A stretch of DNA of 51,573 bases from the NCBI RefSeq assembly GCF_001050375.1, contig NZ_KQ130505.1:1-51573 (forward strand), given 5' to 3'. The stretch comes from Catenovulum maritimum. Lineage in GTDB: Bacteria; Pseudomonadota; Gammaproteobacteria; Enterobacterales; Alteromonadaceae. Position 1 is the first letter of the stretch. Each line of letters starts with the position of its first letter. Positions 25,166 to 33,827 of the stretch are shown one piece after another. The translations under genes were made by a program, and so were the position numbers. Below the pieces are notes generated by a model. That model made no database searches, was not told where the DNA came from, and saw only the letters and a list, made by a program, of their open reading frames with translations.

Positions 25166-28063
25166 TCAGTTAAAAATGTCTTGCCAAATTCGTTTCACGT
25201 TTTCTATATGTGTTTGGTATTTCTCTACGTGTGAAATTAATTTTTGTTGAGCGAGTGCTAGCTTATGTCCAGTTGAACGATAAGTTTTGTAAGCCTCAAT
25301 TAGTTGCTCAGCGTCGCTAGGGCTAATTATGTTCAATTCTGCAGCTAGGGTTAAGATTCTGACATTATCAGACCAGACTGTGAGTTGAGGGTGCTCTGCG
25401 GCATTAGCTAAAACGAGATACTGAGTGATGAACTCTATATCTGTAATCCCACCTCTATCTTGTTTTAGGTCGAATTTATCTTGGTTACCTTCGCTCAAGT
25501 GATTAAACATTTTTTCACGCATTTCGATAACATCTGTTTTCAGTGTGCTGCTATCTCTTCGTTGCGAAAGGATTTTATGTCTAACCTCTGACAATTTACG
25601 CAGTAAATCGTTATCTCCTAGAATATTTCTAGCTCGAGCGAGTGCCTGATGCTCCCATGTCCATGCTTCATTTAATTGATAGTTCTCAAAACCTTCTAAA
25701 GTAGCAACGAGTAAACCTGACGCGCCAGAAGGTCTTAAGCGAAGATCCATTTCATATAAGATACCTGAGTGCATTTGGGTAGAGAAAATATGCATGATAC
25801 GTTGTGCCAATCGAGTATAAAACTGAGTGATACCAATTTGGCTTGGGCCTGTAGTTTGTTCGTTAAAGTTTCTGTCATGAACAAAGACTAAATCGAGATC
25901 TGAGCCATAGCCTAATTCCCAACCACCCAACTTACCGTAGCCGATTACTGCAAAACCTTTATGATCTGTATCTGCTAGTGATTCAGGTACACCGTGTTTT
26001 TGTTCCAACTGGTGCCAAGCTATATTAATAACTTGATCTAATATTGCTTCAGCTAACCAAGTTAAGTGATCGCTTACTTTCATTATAGGAAGCTCTCCCA
26101 TTATGTCGGCTGCAGCTATCCTTAATTGAAATGCTAATTTAAATTGCCTTAGAGCATCCATTTGTGCTTCTAGATCGTCAGGCTCAATACGCAATAATCT
26201 TTCTCGTAGTTCTGCTTGGTATTGGGTTTCTGTTAGTGTTTTGTGCAGCTGTTTAGGTACTAAAAGTTCATCGAGCAGGAAAGGCTGTGCACAAAGTTGA
26301 TTACTGATCCAAGGGCTAATGACTAAAAAGTTTAGTAGCTGTTTACAGGCATTTTGGTTTTCAAACAGTAACTCTAGATAAGCTGTACGGGTACAGATGG
26401 AGGTAATTAAATTTTTAACTTGCTCTATCAATTGAACGGATTGTTCTGACTCCAAACATAGCTCTATTAGAATAGGCATGAGCTTATTTAAAACATCTCG
26501 GCCCCTCGGTCCCATGTTTTTCTTTTGGGTAAGCTCTTGAGTGCTTCTGATTTGTGCCCAAAAGTTATCAGCGTCTATATCAGGATGATCTTGTTTTAAG
26601 TGCGATAATGCTATTTCCGTATCTAAATTGACAATCCAATAATCAAAATTGTCATTATGTTCTTGAACGTCTTCTTCATCATGAATCACATTTTGCCAGA
26701 TTTCATGAATCTCAGACATATGCAGCTTTAATTGAGCTGTAAATTCTGCCCAGCTGTTTACGCCAAGCGAGAAAATTAGCCTTTGTTGATTCAATTCATC
26801 ATCAGGTAAAGTTTGTGTTTGTTGATCTGCAATTTGCTGAAGTACGTGTTCCGTTTTACGTAAAAAGTAGTAGCCTTGTTTTAGCTGCTCTACTTCTGGC
26901 ATGCCAAGCTCTTCTAATTCGAGTAGTTTTTGCAAGGCTTCGCGAGTTGAGCGAATTTGTAATTCTGGCTCTCTACCACCTCTGATTAATTGGAAGGCTT
27001 GTACGACGAACTCAACTTCACGAATGCCACCTTCGCCTAGTTTTATATTATTACTTAAACCTTGGCGGCGGTTTTCTTGTTTGATGAGCTTTTTCATTTT
27101 TCTAAGAGATTCAAACGCAGAAAAATCTATATATCTTCGGTATACAAATGGCCTAATTAAGTTTTCTAGTTGTTCTAATGCTGGGTTAGTTTGCCATGAT
27201 TCTGGGCTGATGATTCTTGCCTTTAACATGGCATATCTTTCCCAGCCTCTGCCTTGCTCTGCGTAATAATCTTCTAACATAGCGAAACTCATGATCAGTG
27301 GTCCGCTATCGCCATAAGGTCTTAATCGCATATCAACCCGATATACATAACCATCTGCAGTCATCTGATGCAAAGCGGTTATTAGTTTTTGTCCTAATCG
27401 AGTAAAAAATTCATGATTACTATACTCTCTGCGGCCTCCAACAGTATTGCCTGATTCAGGATAGCAATATATCAAATCGATATCTGATGAGAAGTTAAGC
27501 TCTCCACCACCTAATTTACCCATACCTAGCACGATTAGAGGTTGAGGCTCGCCTTCAGAGTTTGATGGTGTTCCTGAAATTAAACATTCCTGTTGGTATA
27601 GCCATTCTAGCGCGGAGGCGATGAATAAATCGGCTAAATCTGAAATATGTTTAAACGCAGTATCAAGCGGCAAACTGCCATCTAAATCTTGCCATGCAAC
27701 CCAGCTCATTTGCTCACGACGGTGAACTCTTAATAACTTGTGTAACTCATTTAAGTTGTTAATTTTATTCAATGCTTGCTTGAAATGATGAGTTGCATTC
27801 TCAAATTGTTGCTCTGGTGTAAGCGGTTGATTTAATTGTTGTACGATAAAGTCTGGATCCGCTAGCATGGATTGAGTAATAAAATCACTTAAACCACAAT
27901 GCCATTTTATTTTATCTTGTTGAATTTGCGGAATTTCTAATAACTTAGGATGTCTGTGTGTTAGCTTTTGCCAAGCATCTTCTGCTGCACTTGTGAGCGG
28001 TTCGGAAAGTTTTTGCTGATTTTCATATGTGATAAACGATTGATTATTCGGTTGAAAAGCCAT
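25166..28063 (-). CDS. glnE: Bifunctional glutamine synthetase adenylyltransferase/deadenylylase
   Basis: GlnE adds AMP to, and removes it from, glutamine synthetase according to the state of PII, controlling nitrogen assimilation in the cytoplasm. The 965-residue product has both nucleotidyltransferase domains: the N-terminal one with GGGELNFSSDIDLIY (deadenylylase half) and the C-terminal one with GYGKLGGWELGYGSDLDLVF (adenylylase half). The metal-binding Asp pairs are intact and helical linker domains lie between and after them. Length is close to E. coli GlnE (946). It stands alone on the minus strand. Confidence 0.97.
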   Translation of the reverse strand: MAFQPNNQSFITYENQQKLSEPLTSAAEDAWQKLTHRHPKLLEIPQIQQDKIKWHCGLSDFITQSMLADPDFIVQQLNQPLTPEQQFENATHHFKQALNKINNLNELHKLLRVHRREQMSWVAWQDLDGSLPLDTAFKHISDLADLFIASALEWLYQQECLISGTPSNSEGEPQPLIVLGMGKLGGGELNFSSDIDLIYCYPESGNTVGGRREYSNHEFFTRLGQKLITALHQMTADGYVYRVDMRLRPYGDSGPLIMSFAMLEDYYAEQGRGWERYAMLKARIISPESWQTNPALEQLENLIRPFVYRRYIDFSAFESLRKMKKLIKQENRRQGLSNNIKLGEGGIREVEFVVQAFQLIRGGREPELQIRSTREALQKLLELEELGMPEVEQLKQGYYFLRKTEHVLQQIADQQTQTLPDDELNQQRLIFSLGVNSWAEFTAQLKLHMSEIHEIWQNVIHDEEDVQEHNDNFDYWIVNLDTEIALSHLKQDHPDIDADNFWAQIRSTQELTQKKNMGPRGRDVLNKLMPILIELCLESEQSVQLIEQVKNLITSICTRTAYLELLFENQNACKQLLNFLVISPWISNQLCAQPFLLDELLVPKQLHKTLTETQYQAELRERLLRIEPDDLEAQMDALRQFKLAFQLRIAAADIMGELPIMKVSDHLTWLAEAILDQVINIAWHQLEQKHGVPESLADTDHKGFAVIGYGKLGGWELGYGSDLDLVFVHDRNFNEQTTGPSQIGITQFYTRLAQRIMHIFSTQMHSGILYEMDLRLRPSGASGLLVATLEGFENYQLNEAWTWEHQALARARNILGDNDLLRKLSEVRHKILSQRRDSSTLKTDVIEMREKMFNHLSEGNQDKFDLKQDRGGITDIEFITQYLVLANAAEHPQLTVWSDNVRILTLAAELNIISPSDAEQLIEAYKTYRSTGHKLALAQQKLISHVEKYQTHIENVKRIWQDIFN

Positions 28064-28157
28064 ACATTGAACCTGTTTTGGGTTAGCGATGAGTTCAAAA
28101 AAAACAGTATCACTCGCGCTAATTAATTATTAATTGTTATTTTGTGTAGAGGACCTT

Positions 28158-29138
28158 ATGGCCACGCCATTTATCCGCTATTGTTTGGTCATTTTTAGTT
28201 TAGCTTTCATCACTGCATGTGGTGATCCTTTAGTTGCTAAAATTGAAAACCAAATCAGTTTTGTTGATATTCAACTAAAAAACTTAGCACAACGGCTTGA
28301 CTCAGGACAAGTCCGGAATGCAAATCTGATAAAACAATATGCTAAGCAAGTTAAAGAGATTAAGCCTGAACATCAAGCGTTAGCTGATGAGCTTGCGAGA
28401 GACGCTACCACTTCAGGTCCACTTTATACCAGTTTGCTGGATAGATTTGATAGTGCGAAGCGAGCGGATTTATTTCCGTCTAACCAAGTCCGATTTGATG
28501 AGCTAAATAATCTATACCAAGCCGCGTCAAATGAATTATTTAATGATGCTTTGTCTGATCCATTAAATGTATTAGCTGATTTAAGTGGTGGTGAATTGCC
28601 TCGAGTGTCGTCTATTAGTCGCGCTGCTAGCATACAAGCAAATGATGCTGCTGATTTTGGTGCAGGTAGTCAATTAATTGGTAATCCATCATACGGACAA
28701 TGGAGTACGGCGAGTAATGGCATGTCATTCTGGGAATGGTATGGCATGTACTCCTTGTTCAGTAATTTAACCAATTGGGGCAGTAACCGTCTTTATTATA
28801 ATGATTGGTCTGGACGCCGTAATTACAGCTATTATCACGACTATGGCCGTTCTCGTTATACTTCGCCTAAACAGTTGTCTAAGCAAACTCAAATTGAGAC
28901 TAAGGCCAAAAATTTTGGCGGCAGTAAATTTAAGAGTGCTTACGCTAAAAGTCGAACTGGGGCGACAGGGGTTTCTCGCTCTAGCCATACGGCAAAAAAT
29001 GCAAGTAAAAGCTTCCAAAGTAGCTATGCTAAAAAATCAACCAGTACTGCTAGCAGCAAAAAGTCTAGTGGCTTCGGAAATTCGAGTTTTAGAAGTGGTT
29101 CTAGCGGGTTTAGCCGTAGTGGTTTTGGCGGTAAATAA
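28158..29138 (+). CDS. Lipoprotein with low-complexity Ser/Gly/Lys tail
   Basis: The 326-residue product has a lipoprotein signal ending ITAC (Cys21); I chose the ATG at 28158, preceded by GAGG, over an upstream GTG. Residues about 25-150 are helical. A Trp/Tyr-rich segment follows (FWEWYGMYSLF, then YYNDWSGRRNYSYYHDYG), and the last 100 residues are a basic tail of Ser, Lys, Gly and Phe ending GFSRSGFGGK. The tail resembles that of YgiB/YjfM-like (DUF1190) proteins, which occur in similar clusters, but I cannot confirm the family. It heads the DUF350/PspA cluster with 24 bp to the next gene. Function is unknown. Confidence 0.65.
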   Translation: MATPFIRYCLVIFSLAFITACGDPLVAKIENQISFVDIQLKNLAQRLDSGQVRNANLIKQYAKQVKEIKPEHQALADELARDATTSGPLYTSLLDRFDSAKRADLFPSNQVRFDELNNLYQAASNELFNDALSDPLNVLADLSGGELPRVSSISRAASIQANDAADFGAGSQLIGNPSYGQWSTASNGMSFWEWYGMYSLFSNLTNWGSNRLYYNDWSGRRNYSYYHDYGRSRYTSPKQLSKQTQIETKAKNFGGSKFKSAYAKSRTGATGVSRSSHTAKNASKSFQSSYAKKSTSTASSKKSSGFGNSSFRSGSSGFSRSGFGGK

Positions 29139-29162
29139 GGTTAATAAAGATTTCCAAAAGTT

Positions 29163-30077
29163 ATGGATACTACAATGAATAGTTTTAATGTTTTTAGTTA
29201 TATCAAACCCGAGTTACTCAGCTTATTAGCAATTGATTTAGTTATTGCAATTGCTTTGTTATCAGCAATGCGTGTAGTTTCTGGGATGTGGGCAAAAGTT
29301 AATACAACTGAGGAGTTATCTCATAAAGATAACTTTGCCTTTGGTATTAGCATGGCAGGCAGTATTTTTGCGATGGGGATAGTGCTAACAGGTGCAATCA
29401 CAGGCGAAACAGCTAATAGCTATATAGTTGAAGCTATTGGTGTTGCTACATATGGTATTGTTGGCCTAATCCTTATTAAGGTTGGTCGATTCATCCACGA
29501 TAAAGTATCGTTAAATCAAATTAATAAAGTTGAAGAAATACGCAATGAGAATGTGTCAGTTGCCATTGTTGACGCTGCAGCTGTGATTGCTACTGCTATT
29601 ATTATTCGAGCTGTATTACTTTGGGTTGAAGGGATTAATATTTATACCTTTGCCGCTATTTTAATGGGTTTTGCTGTTTCTCAAACAATTTTGGTAGTTG
29701 TAACTCGTTTACGTGAACACAACTATGCTAAGCATAACCAAGATGCTTCGTTTCAAGATGCATTAAAGGGTGGACAAATTGCACTTGCGATACGTCACGC
29801 TGGTCATATGGTGGCAACTGCGCTTGCGGTAAAAGCGGCTAGTTATTTTTTAATATATCAACCAACTGCAATTGTCATGAATGTGATTGGATGGTTTGCG
29901 ATTTCAATTGCTATGGCGTTTATTATTTTTATCCTCAACAGAATTGCCCGAAAAATTATCTTAATGGGAATAGATACAACGGTTGAAGTTGATCAGCAGC
30001 ATAATATAGGTGTTGCAGCAGCTGAGTTTGCTATCATAGTGTCAATTGCGTTAATCCTTACCTCTTTAATGGCGTAA
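29163..30077 (+). CDS. DUF350 membrane protein, tandem repeat (YjfL-like)
   Basis: The 304-residue inner-membrane protein has about eight membrane segments in two similar halves (DNFAFGISMAGSIFAMGI in the first, QIALAIRHAGHMVATALAV in the second), as expected of a duplicated DUF350 domain. E. coli YjfL carries one such domain and sits in the related yjf cluster. Family function is unknown; an ion-channel-like or membrane-stress role has been suggested from gene neighbourhoods. An in-frame ATG at 29175 is an alternative start. Only four bases separate it from the next gene. Confidence 0.82.
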   Translation: MDTTMNSFNVFSYIKPELLSLLAIDLVIAIALLSAMRVVSGMWAKVNTTEELSHKDNFAFGISMAGSIFAMGIVLTGAITGETANSYIVEAIGVATYGIVGLILIKVGRFIHDKVSLNQINKVEEIRNENVSVAIVDAAAVIATAIIIRAVLLWVEGINIYTFAAILMGFAVSQTILVVVTRLREHNYAKHNQDASFQDALKGGQIALAIRHAGHMVATALAVKAASYFLIYQPTAIVMNVIGWFAISIAMAFIIFILNRIARKIILMGIDTTVEVDQQHNIGVAAAEFAIIVSIALILTSLMA

Positions 30078-30081
30078 AGCC

Positions 30082-31803
30082 GTGCCCCAATTTAAACCAG
30101 CCGTGCGTTTAGCTTTATTAGACGCACTGCTTATTTTGTTAATGGCCGTGCTTGCGGCCTGTGGTCTAGTTTACGAATACTTATTATCGCATTATGCCGG
30201 TAGAGTTCTAGGTGCTGTTGAGCATGCTATTTTTGCTACTATAGGCTTAATGATAGTAGCAATGGGTTTTGGTTCTTTTGCTGCGCGCAAAATCCAACAT
30301 GCGATCACTGGATTTGCTTGGTTAGAAGTTTTAATTGGGCTGATTGGCTCTGTTGCGATTATTTTTATTGCGACTTGTATTAGTTTTAGTTTTTATTTGC
30401 CACAAATTATCGCGGATACGTTTGCAATTCCGCCTGATGCTTTACCCCGTGGCGGGTTCTTTGAAGCTAGCTTTCAATTCGCTCGAAATTTACCTTATGT
30501 ACTCGCTGCAATACTTGGCTTTTTCATTGGTATGGAAATCCCACTTATTGCCAGAGTTCGAGAAGAACTACACCAGCAGCACTTAACCCACAACGCCGGC
30601 ACAATTTATGGCGCTGATTATATTGGTGCTGGTATTGGTGCCGCTATTTGGATCTTATGGTTAATGACCATAGATATTAGCCAAGCTGCGGTTATTACAG
30701 CTTCTGTTAATTGGGTTGCAGGTTTAGTTGTTCTGGTTGTTTTTTGGTCAAAGATAAAAGCGAAAATGACACTAGCTGGATTACATTTACTGATGCTGTT
30801 AGCCATTATTGTCTTAAGTTTTTTTGGTAAGCAATGGATGCATAACTTAACCGATATGCTGTATCGAGATAATGTTGTATTCCAGACTCAATCTAAATAC
30901 CAGCAGCTCGTATTAACCGAACGAAATCTAGGCCCTAATTTTGATTCTATCGTAAATTTATACCTAAATGGCCGGTTACAGTTTTCGTCTCAAGACGAAG
31001 CTATTTATCATGAGTTTTTAGTACATCCAGTATTGTCTGCTTCGGCTCGGCAAGAGAAAGTGCTGGTGATTGGTGGTGGTGATAGCTTAGCTGTCAGGGA
31101 GATTTTAAAGTGGCAGCCAAAGCGGATTGATTTAGTCGATCTTGATAATTCCGTTATTGAGTTATTTAAGCAGCCAGAAGCATTATTATCGCCAAGATTA
31201 GCCGACAAAATATCCGGCTTAACACAGGGTGCTTTTCAACATGAAAGTTTGAATATCATTAATGCAGATGCTTTTAATCAAGTTGACACTTTAATTAGTC
31301 AGCAGCAAACTTATGATGCCATTATTGTTGATCTGCCAGATCCTAACCACCCTGATTTAAACAAACTATACACTAACTATTTTTACCTTAGGTTGAATCA
31401 GTTGTTATCAGCTGATGGTGCTATCGTAGTTCAATCAACTTCCCCTTATCATGCAAAAGATGCATTTATTTCAATTGGCAAAACCTTAGCGGATAGTCAG
31501 TTTAGCCAGGTTGAACAATATCATTTTAATGTACCTAGCTTTGGTGAGTGGGGTTGGACAATAGCAACTAAACAAGGCATGCCTGCTAGTCAGCGAATTA
31601 AGACAGCTGAGTTACCGGGTTCGTTAACTTGGCTTACGCATGATTTAATTCATGCTAGCTTTCAATTTCCCAAAAATTATTATCAAGACTATGCTGATAT
31701 CAAAATTAATTATCTGGGGAGTCAAGTTTTGTATCAATATCATGATCAAGCTTGGCGAATTCGCGAAGGAAAGCTGGTTGAATTAACCCAAGATAAGAAC
31801 TAA
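30082..31803 (+). CDS. Membrane-anchored spermidine-synthase-like protein
   Basis: The 573-residue product fuses an N-terminal domain of about seven membrane segments (to about residue 255) to a C-terminal Rossmann methyltransferase-fold domain of the spermidine synthase family. The nucleotide loop is VLVIGGGDSLAVREIL, followed by the acidic strand end VDLDNSVIEL and the active-site region IIVDLPDPNHPDLNKLYTNYFY. Classical SpeE has GGGDG; here Ser replaces the last Gly. Family members are often annotated as polyamine aminopropyltransferase, but substrate specificity is untested. GTG start directly after the DUF350 gene. No speD or other polyamine gene lies nearby. Confidence 0.82.
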   Translation: MPQFKPAVRLALLDALLILLMAVLAACGLVYEYLLSHYAGRVLGAVEHAIFATIGLMIVAMGFGSFAARKIQHAITGFAWLEVLIGLIGSVAIIFIATCISFSFYLPQIIADTFAIPPDALPRGGFFEASFQFARNLPYVLAAILGFFIGMEIPLIARVREELHQQHLTHNAGTIYGADYIGAGIGAAIWILWLMTIDISQAAVITASVNWVAGLVVLVVFWSKIKAKMTLAGLHLLMLLAIIVLSFFGKQWMHNLTDMLYRDNVVFQTQSKYQQLVLTERNLGPNFDSIVNLYLNGRLQFSSQDEAIYHEFLVHPVLSASARQEKVLVIGGGDSLAVREILKWQPKRIDLVDLDNSVIELFKQPEALLSPRLADKISGLTQGAFQHESLNIINADAFNQVDTLISQQQTYDAIIVDLPDPNHPDLNKLYTNYFYLRLNQLLSADGAIVVQSTSPYHAKDAFISIGKTLADSQFSQVEQYHFNVPSFGEWGWTIATKQGMPASQRIKTAELPGSLTWLTHDLIHASFQFPKNYYQDYADIKINYLGSQVLYQYHDQAWRIREGKLVELTQDKN

Positions 31804-31827
31804 TTCACAAAAAACACGCATTTTAGT

Positions 31828-31878
31828 TTGACATATAATGTCCATGAGCGTAAATTTTAACTCAGACATAATATGTCT
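31828..31878 (+). promoter_or_regulatory. Candidate promoter with two palindromic operators before the DUF2170 gene
   Basis: A promoter-like TTGACA (31828-31833), 17-bp spacer, TAAATT lies in the 121-bp gap after the spermidine-synthase-like gene. Two related palindromes flank it: GACATATAATGTC at 31830-31842 (one mismatch) and the perfect 7-1-7 AGACATA-A-TATGTCT at 31864-31878. The same 15-mer, with the centre base complemented, lies over the htpX promoter at 42589-42603. The regulator is unknown. Confidence 0.55.
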
Positions 31879-31924
31879 TGCTGAATGTGACAATACTTCA
31901 AGCAAACCATAACAGAGGACAGCG

Positions 31925-32338
31925 ATGAATATTCATAAAATAGCACAATACCTGAACGATCTAGGTGACAACTCTGACACAGGACATAGTTTTGATTGCC
32001 AACCTATCGCAGGTGAAGTGGATGTGCTGCAAATATCTATTTTAGGTCGCGAAGAGTTACCTATATTTGTTTCGGTAACAGATGACCAAATTTTATGTAT
32101 TACTTATCTTTGGGGTGAAGATGAGGTGGTTTCAGAAAAACGTACGGAAATGTTTGAAACCATGTTAGAGATGAACATCCCAATGCCATTATCTTCTTTT
32201 GCCAAAATCGGTGATAAGTATTCGATTTTTGGCGCACTAGCTATTAGTTCTAGTGTTGAAGAGATAGAGCACGAATTAACCGTATTAAGTGACAATGCAC
32301 TTGATGTTATTGATGATTTTAGTGAATTTTTAGTTTAA
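31925..32338 (+). CDS. DUF2170 family protein (YjfI-like)
   Basis: The 137-residue acidic cytoplasmic protein matches the DUF2170 family: CQPIAGEVDVLQISILGREELPIFVSVTDDQILCITYLW, then NIPMPLSSFAKIGDKYSIFGALA. E. coli YjfI, next to the PspA-like YjfJ, belongs here. AGAGGA precedes the ATG. It sits 16 bp before the PspA/IM30 gene, matching the yjfI-yjfJ order. No biochemical function is established; it may help regulate or load the PspA homologue. Confidence 0.85.
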   Translation: MNIHKIAQYLNDLGDNSDTGHSFDCQPIAGEVDVLQISILGREELPIFVSVTDDQILCITYLWGEDEVVSEKRTEMFETMLEMNIPMPLSSFAKIGDKYSIFGALAISSSVEEIEHELTVLSDNALDVIDDFSEFLV

Positions 32339-32354
32339 GCCTAGAGGTAACGTA

Positions 32355-33044
32355 ATGAGTATTTTTAAGAAAATTTTTACAGCAATTAAGGGCGGTGCGA
32401 ACGAAGTTGGCGAAGCTATTGTAGATGCAAACTCAACTCGCATTTTTGAACAAGAAATTCGCGATGCGGAAAACCACTTAACTAAAGCAAAGCGTGATTT
32501 AACTGATGTTATGGCTAAGCAAATGCAGGCATCTCGTGAAGTAGAACGTATCACAAAAGATATAGCTTCGCATGAAGATTATGCTGGCCAAGCTTTATCA
32601 AAAGGTGATGAAGCATTAGCAATGGAAATTGCCGAAAAAATAGCGTCGCTTGATACTGAGTTAACGACTCAACAAGGTTCGCTTGATAGCTTCACAACAA
32701 GTGTTGAACGTTTAAAAGAGCTGATTAAGAAATCAGAACGTCAAGTAGCTGATTACAAACGTCAATTAAGCGTAGTAAAGACAACTGATAGCGTGCAAAA
32801 AGCAACCGCTGCTATTACAGATAACTTTGTATCGGGTAACAGCAAATTGTTAAGCGCAAAAGATTCATTAGAGCGAATTAAACAAAAGCAGCAAAATTTT
32901 GATGATAGATTAAAAGCGTCAGAACAACTACAAGCTGAATCTGGTGATGCATCATTAGAAGCTAAGTTAAAAGCTGCAGGTATTGGTGACCAAGCTAGCT
33001 CTGCTAATTCTGTATTAGACAGAATTAAAGCTAAACAAGGTTAA
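32355..33044 (+). CDS. PspA/IM30 family protein (YjfJ-like)
   Basis: The 229-residue, almost wholly helical protein belongs to the PspA/IM30 (ESCRT-III-like) family. It has an amphipathic N-terminal helix (MSIFKKIFTAIKGGANEVGEAI), a long charged hairpin of coiled coils through about residue 170, and a short C-terminal segment ending SANSVLDRIKAKQG. Such proteins polymerise on the inner face of the cytoplasmic membrane to protect it against proton leakage. The pairing with DUF2170 upstream and DUF2491 downstream matches E. coli YjfIJK rather than the classical psp operon; no pspF, pspB or pspC is present. Confidence 0.9.
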   Translation: MSIFKKIFTAIKGGANEVGEAIVDANSTRIFEQEIRDAENHLTKAKRDLTDVMAKQMQASREVERITKDIASHEDYAGQALSKGDEALAMEIAEKIASLDTELTTQQGSLDSFTTSVERLKELIKKSERQVADYKRQLSVVKTTDSVQKATAAITDNFVSGNSKLLSAKDSLERIKQKQQNFDDRLKASEQLQAESGDASLEAKLKAAGIGDQASSANSVLDRIKAKQG

Positions 33045-33077
33045 TCTATTTACCTAACCTAAGTTTTGAAATGGCTA

Positions 33078-33111
33078 GGAAGTAAGTGATTAATCGCTTA
33101 CTTCCTTTTTT
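33078..33111 (+). terminator. Strong intrinsic terminator after the PspA-like gene
   Basis: A 9-bp stem (GGAAGTAAG / CTTACTTCC), extendable inside the loop, is followed directly by six T residues. It separates the PspA-like gene from the DUF2491 gene, implying that the latter is made by read-through or from its own promoter in the 66 bp before its ATG. Confidence 0.85.
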
Positions 33112-33176
33112 GGTTTGTATAATATGAATAAAAACATTCATCTAGGGTGTTTAAATCGGTTATTTAAAGGAAAATT

Positions 33177-33827
33177 ATGGGCTTTTTATCTAGCTTATTT
33201 GGTGGCAAAAAAGAAGAAAATATTCGCCATTTAACTCACTTATCTCAACTTAAAATTACCGATGTTATTACTTTTTCGGATTCATTTGCATTACCTGATT
33301 TACTGCGTAAGCAGAGTTTTAAAGTCGAAGAAGTAAATAGTTACCAGTACGAAAAGTCGAGTCAGATTGAATTTGTTCTGCAAGGTAGTGGGTCAGTTAA
33401 AGTTTATGTGACAGTCGAAAAAGATGATGAAGAGTGGGCAAATATTTCGGTCAAAATTAACCGAGAGCAAGTTAGCCAAGTTTTTGATTTAGATAACTTT
33501 TCAGAAATATTCGATGATGAAATTCAAACTGAACTCAAGCTAACGGATAACCCAAATGAATATCATAATTGGGTCGCACCGGTTTACTTCCAAAATGCAT
33601 TTGCACAACGTGGTTACTTTTATGCAAAAGACTTCCGTCCTGGCAAACCACCATTAACTGAAGATAGAGATAGTGAAGCGTTTGATTATTTCCGTTTAAC
33701 CAGTGCAGATGAGCAGTTCTCGGTTGAAATTGAAGTATGGGAAGATGGCGATACCGACGTACTATTAACCATTCATAGGCCGTTAACTGATATAGCTGAC
33801 ATGTATCCTGGAACGATAGATGACTGA
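33177..33827 (+). CDS. DUF2491 family protein (YjfK-like)
   Basis: The 216-residue acidic soluble protein has the DUF2491 layout of E. coli YjfK: a short basic N terminus (MGFLSSLFGGKKEE), then beta-rich halves including YQYEKSSQIEFVLQGSGSVKVYV and the C-terminal DYFRLTSADEQFSVEIEVWEDGDTDVLLTIHRP. AAGGA precedes the ATG. Neighbours match the yjfI-yjfJ-yjfK order, though a terminator stands in front of this gene. It overlaps the next gene by 8 bp. Function unknown. Confidence 0.8.
   Translation: MGFLSSLFGGKKEENIRHLTHLSQLKITDVITFSDSFALPDLLRKQSFKVEEVNSYQYEKSSQIEFVLQGSGSVKVYVTVEKDDEEWANISVKINREQVSQVFDLDNFSEIFDDEIQTELKLTDNPNEYHNWVAPVYFQNAFAQRGYFYAKDFRPGKPPLTEDRDSEAFDYFRLTSADEQFSVEIEVWEDGDTDVLLTIHRPLTDIADMYPGTIDD

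Noticed and set aside
26901-27266. A 121-codon plus-strand open frame within glnE
   Set aside because: It is antisense to the GlnE linker region and Ser/Leu-rich in the way expected of a complementary frame.
28767-29178. Overlapping open frames in the tail of the 28158 lipoprotein
   Set aside because: They result from the repetitive Ser/Gly/Lys codons of the tail read in other frames.
32355-33044. Classical phage-shock psp operon
   Set aside because: No pspF, pspB or pspC is adjacent; the DUF2170 and DUF2491 neighbours point to the yjfIJK type.
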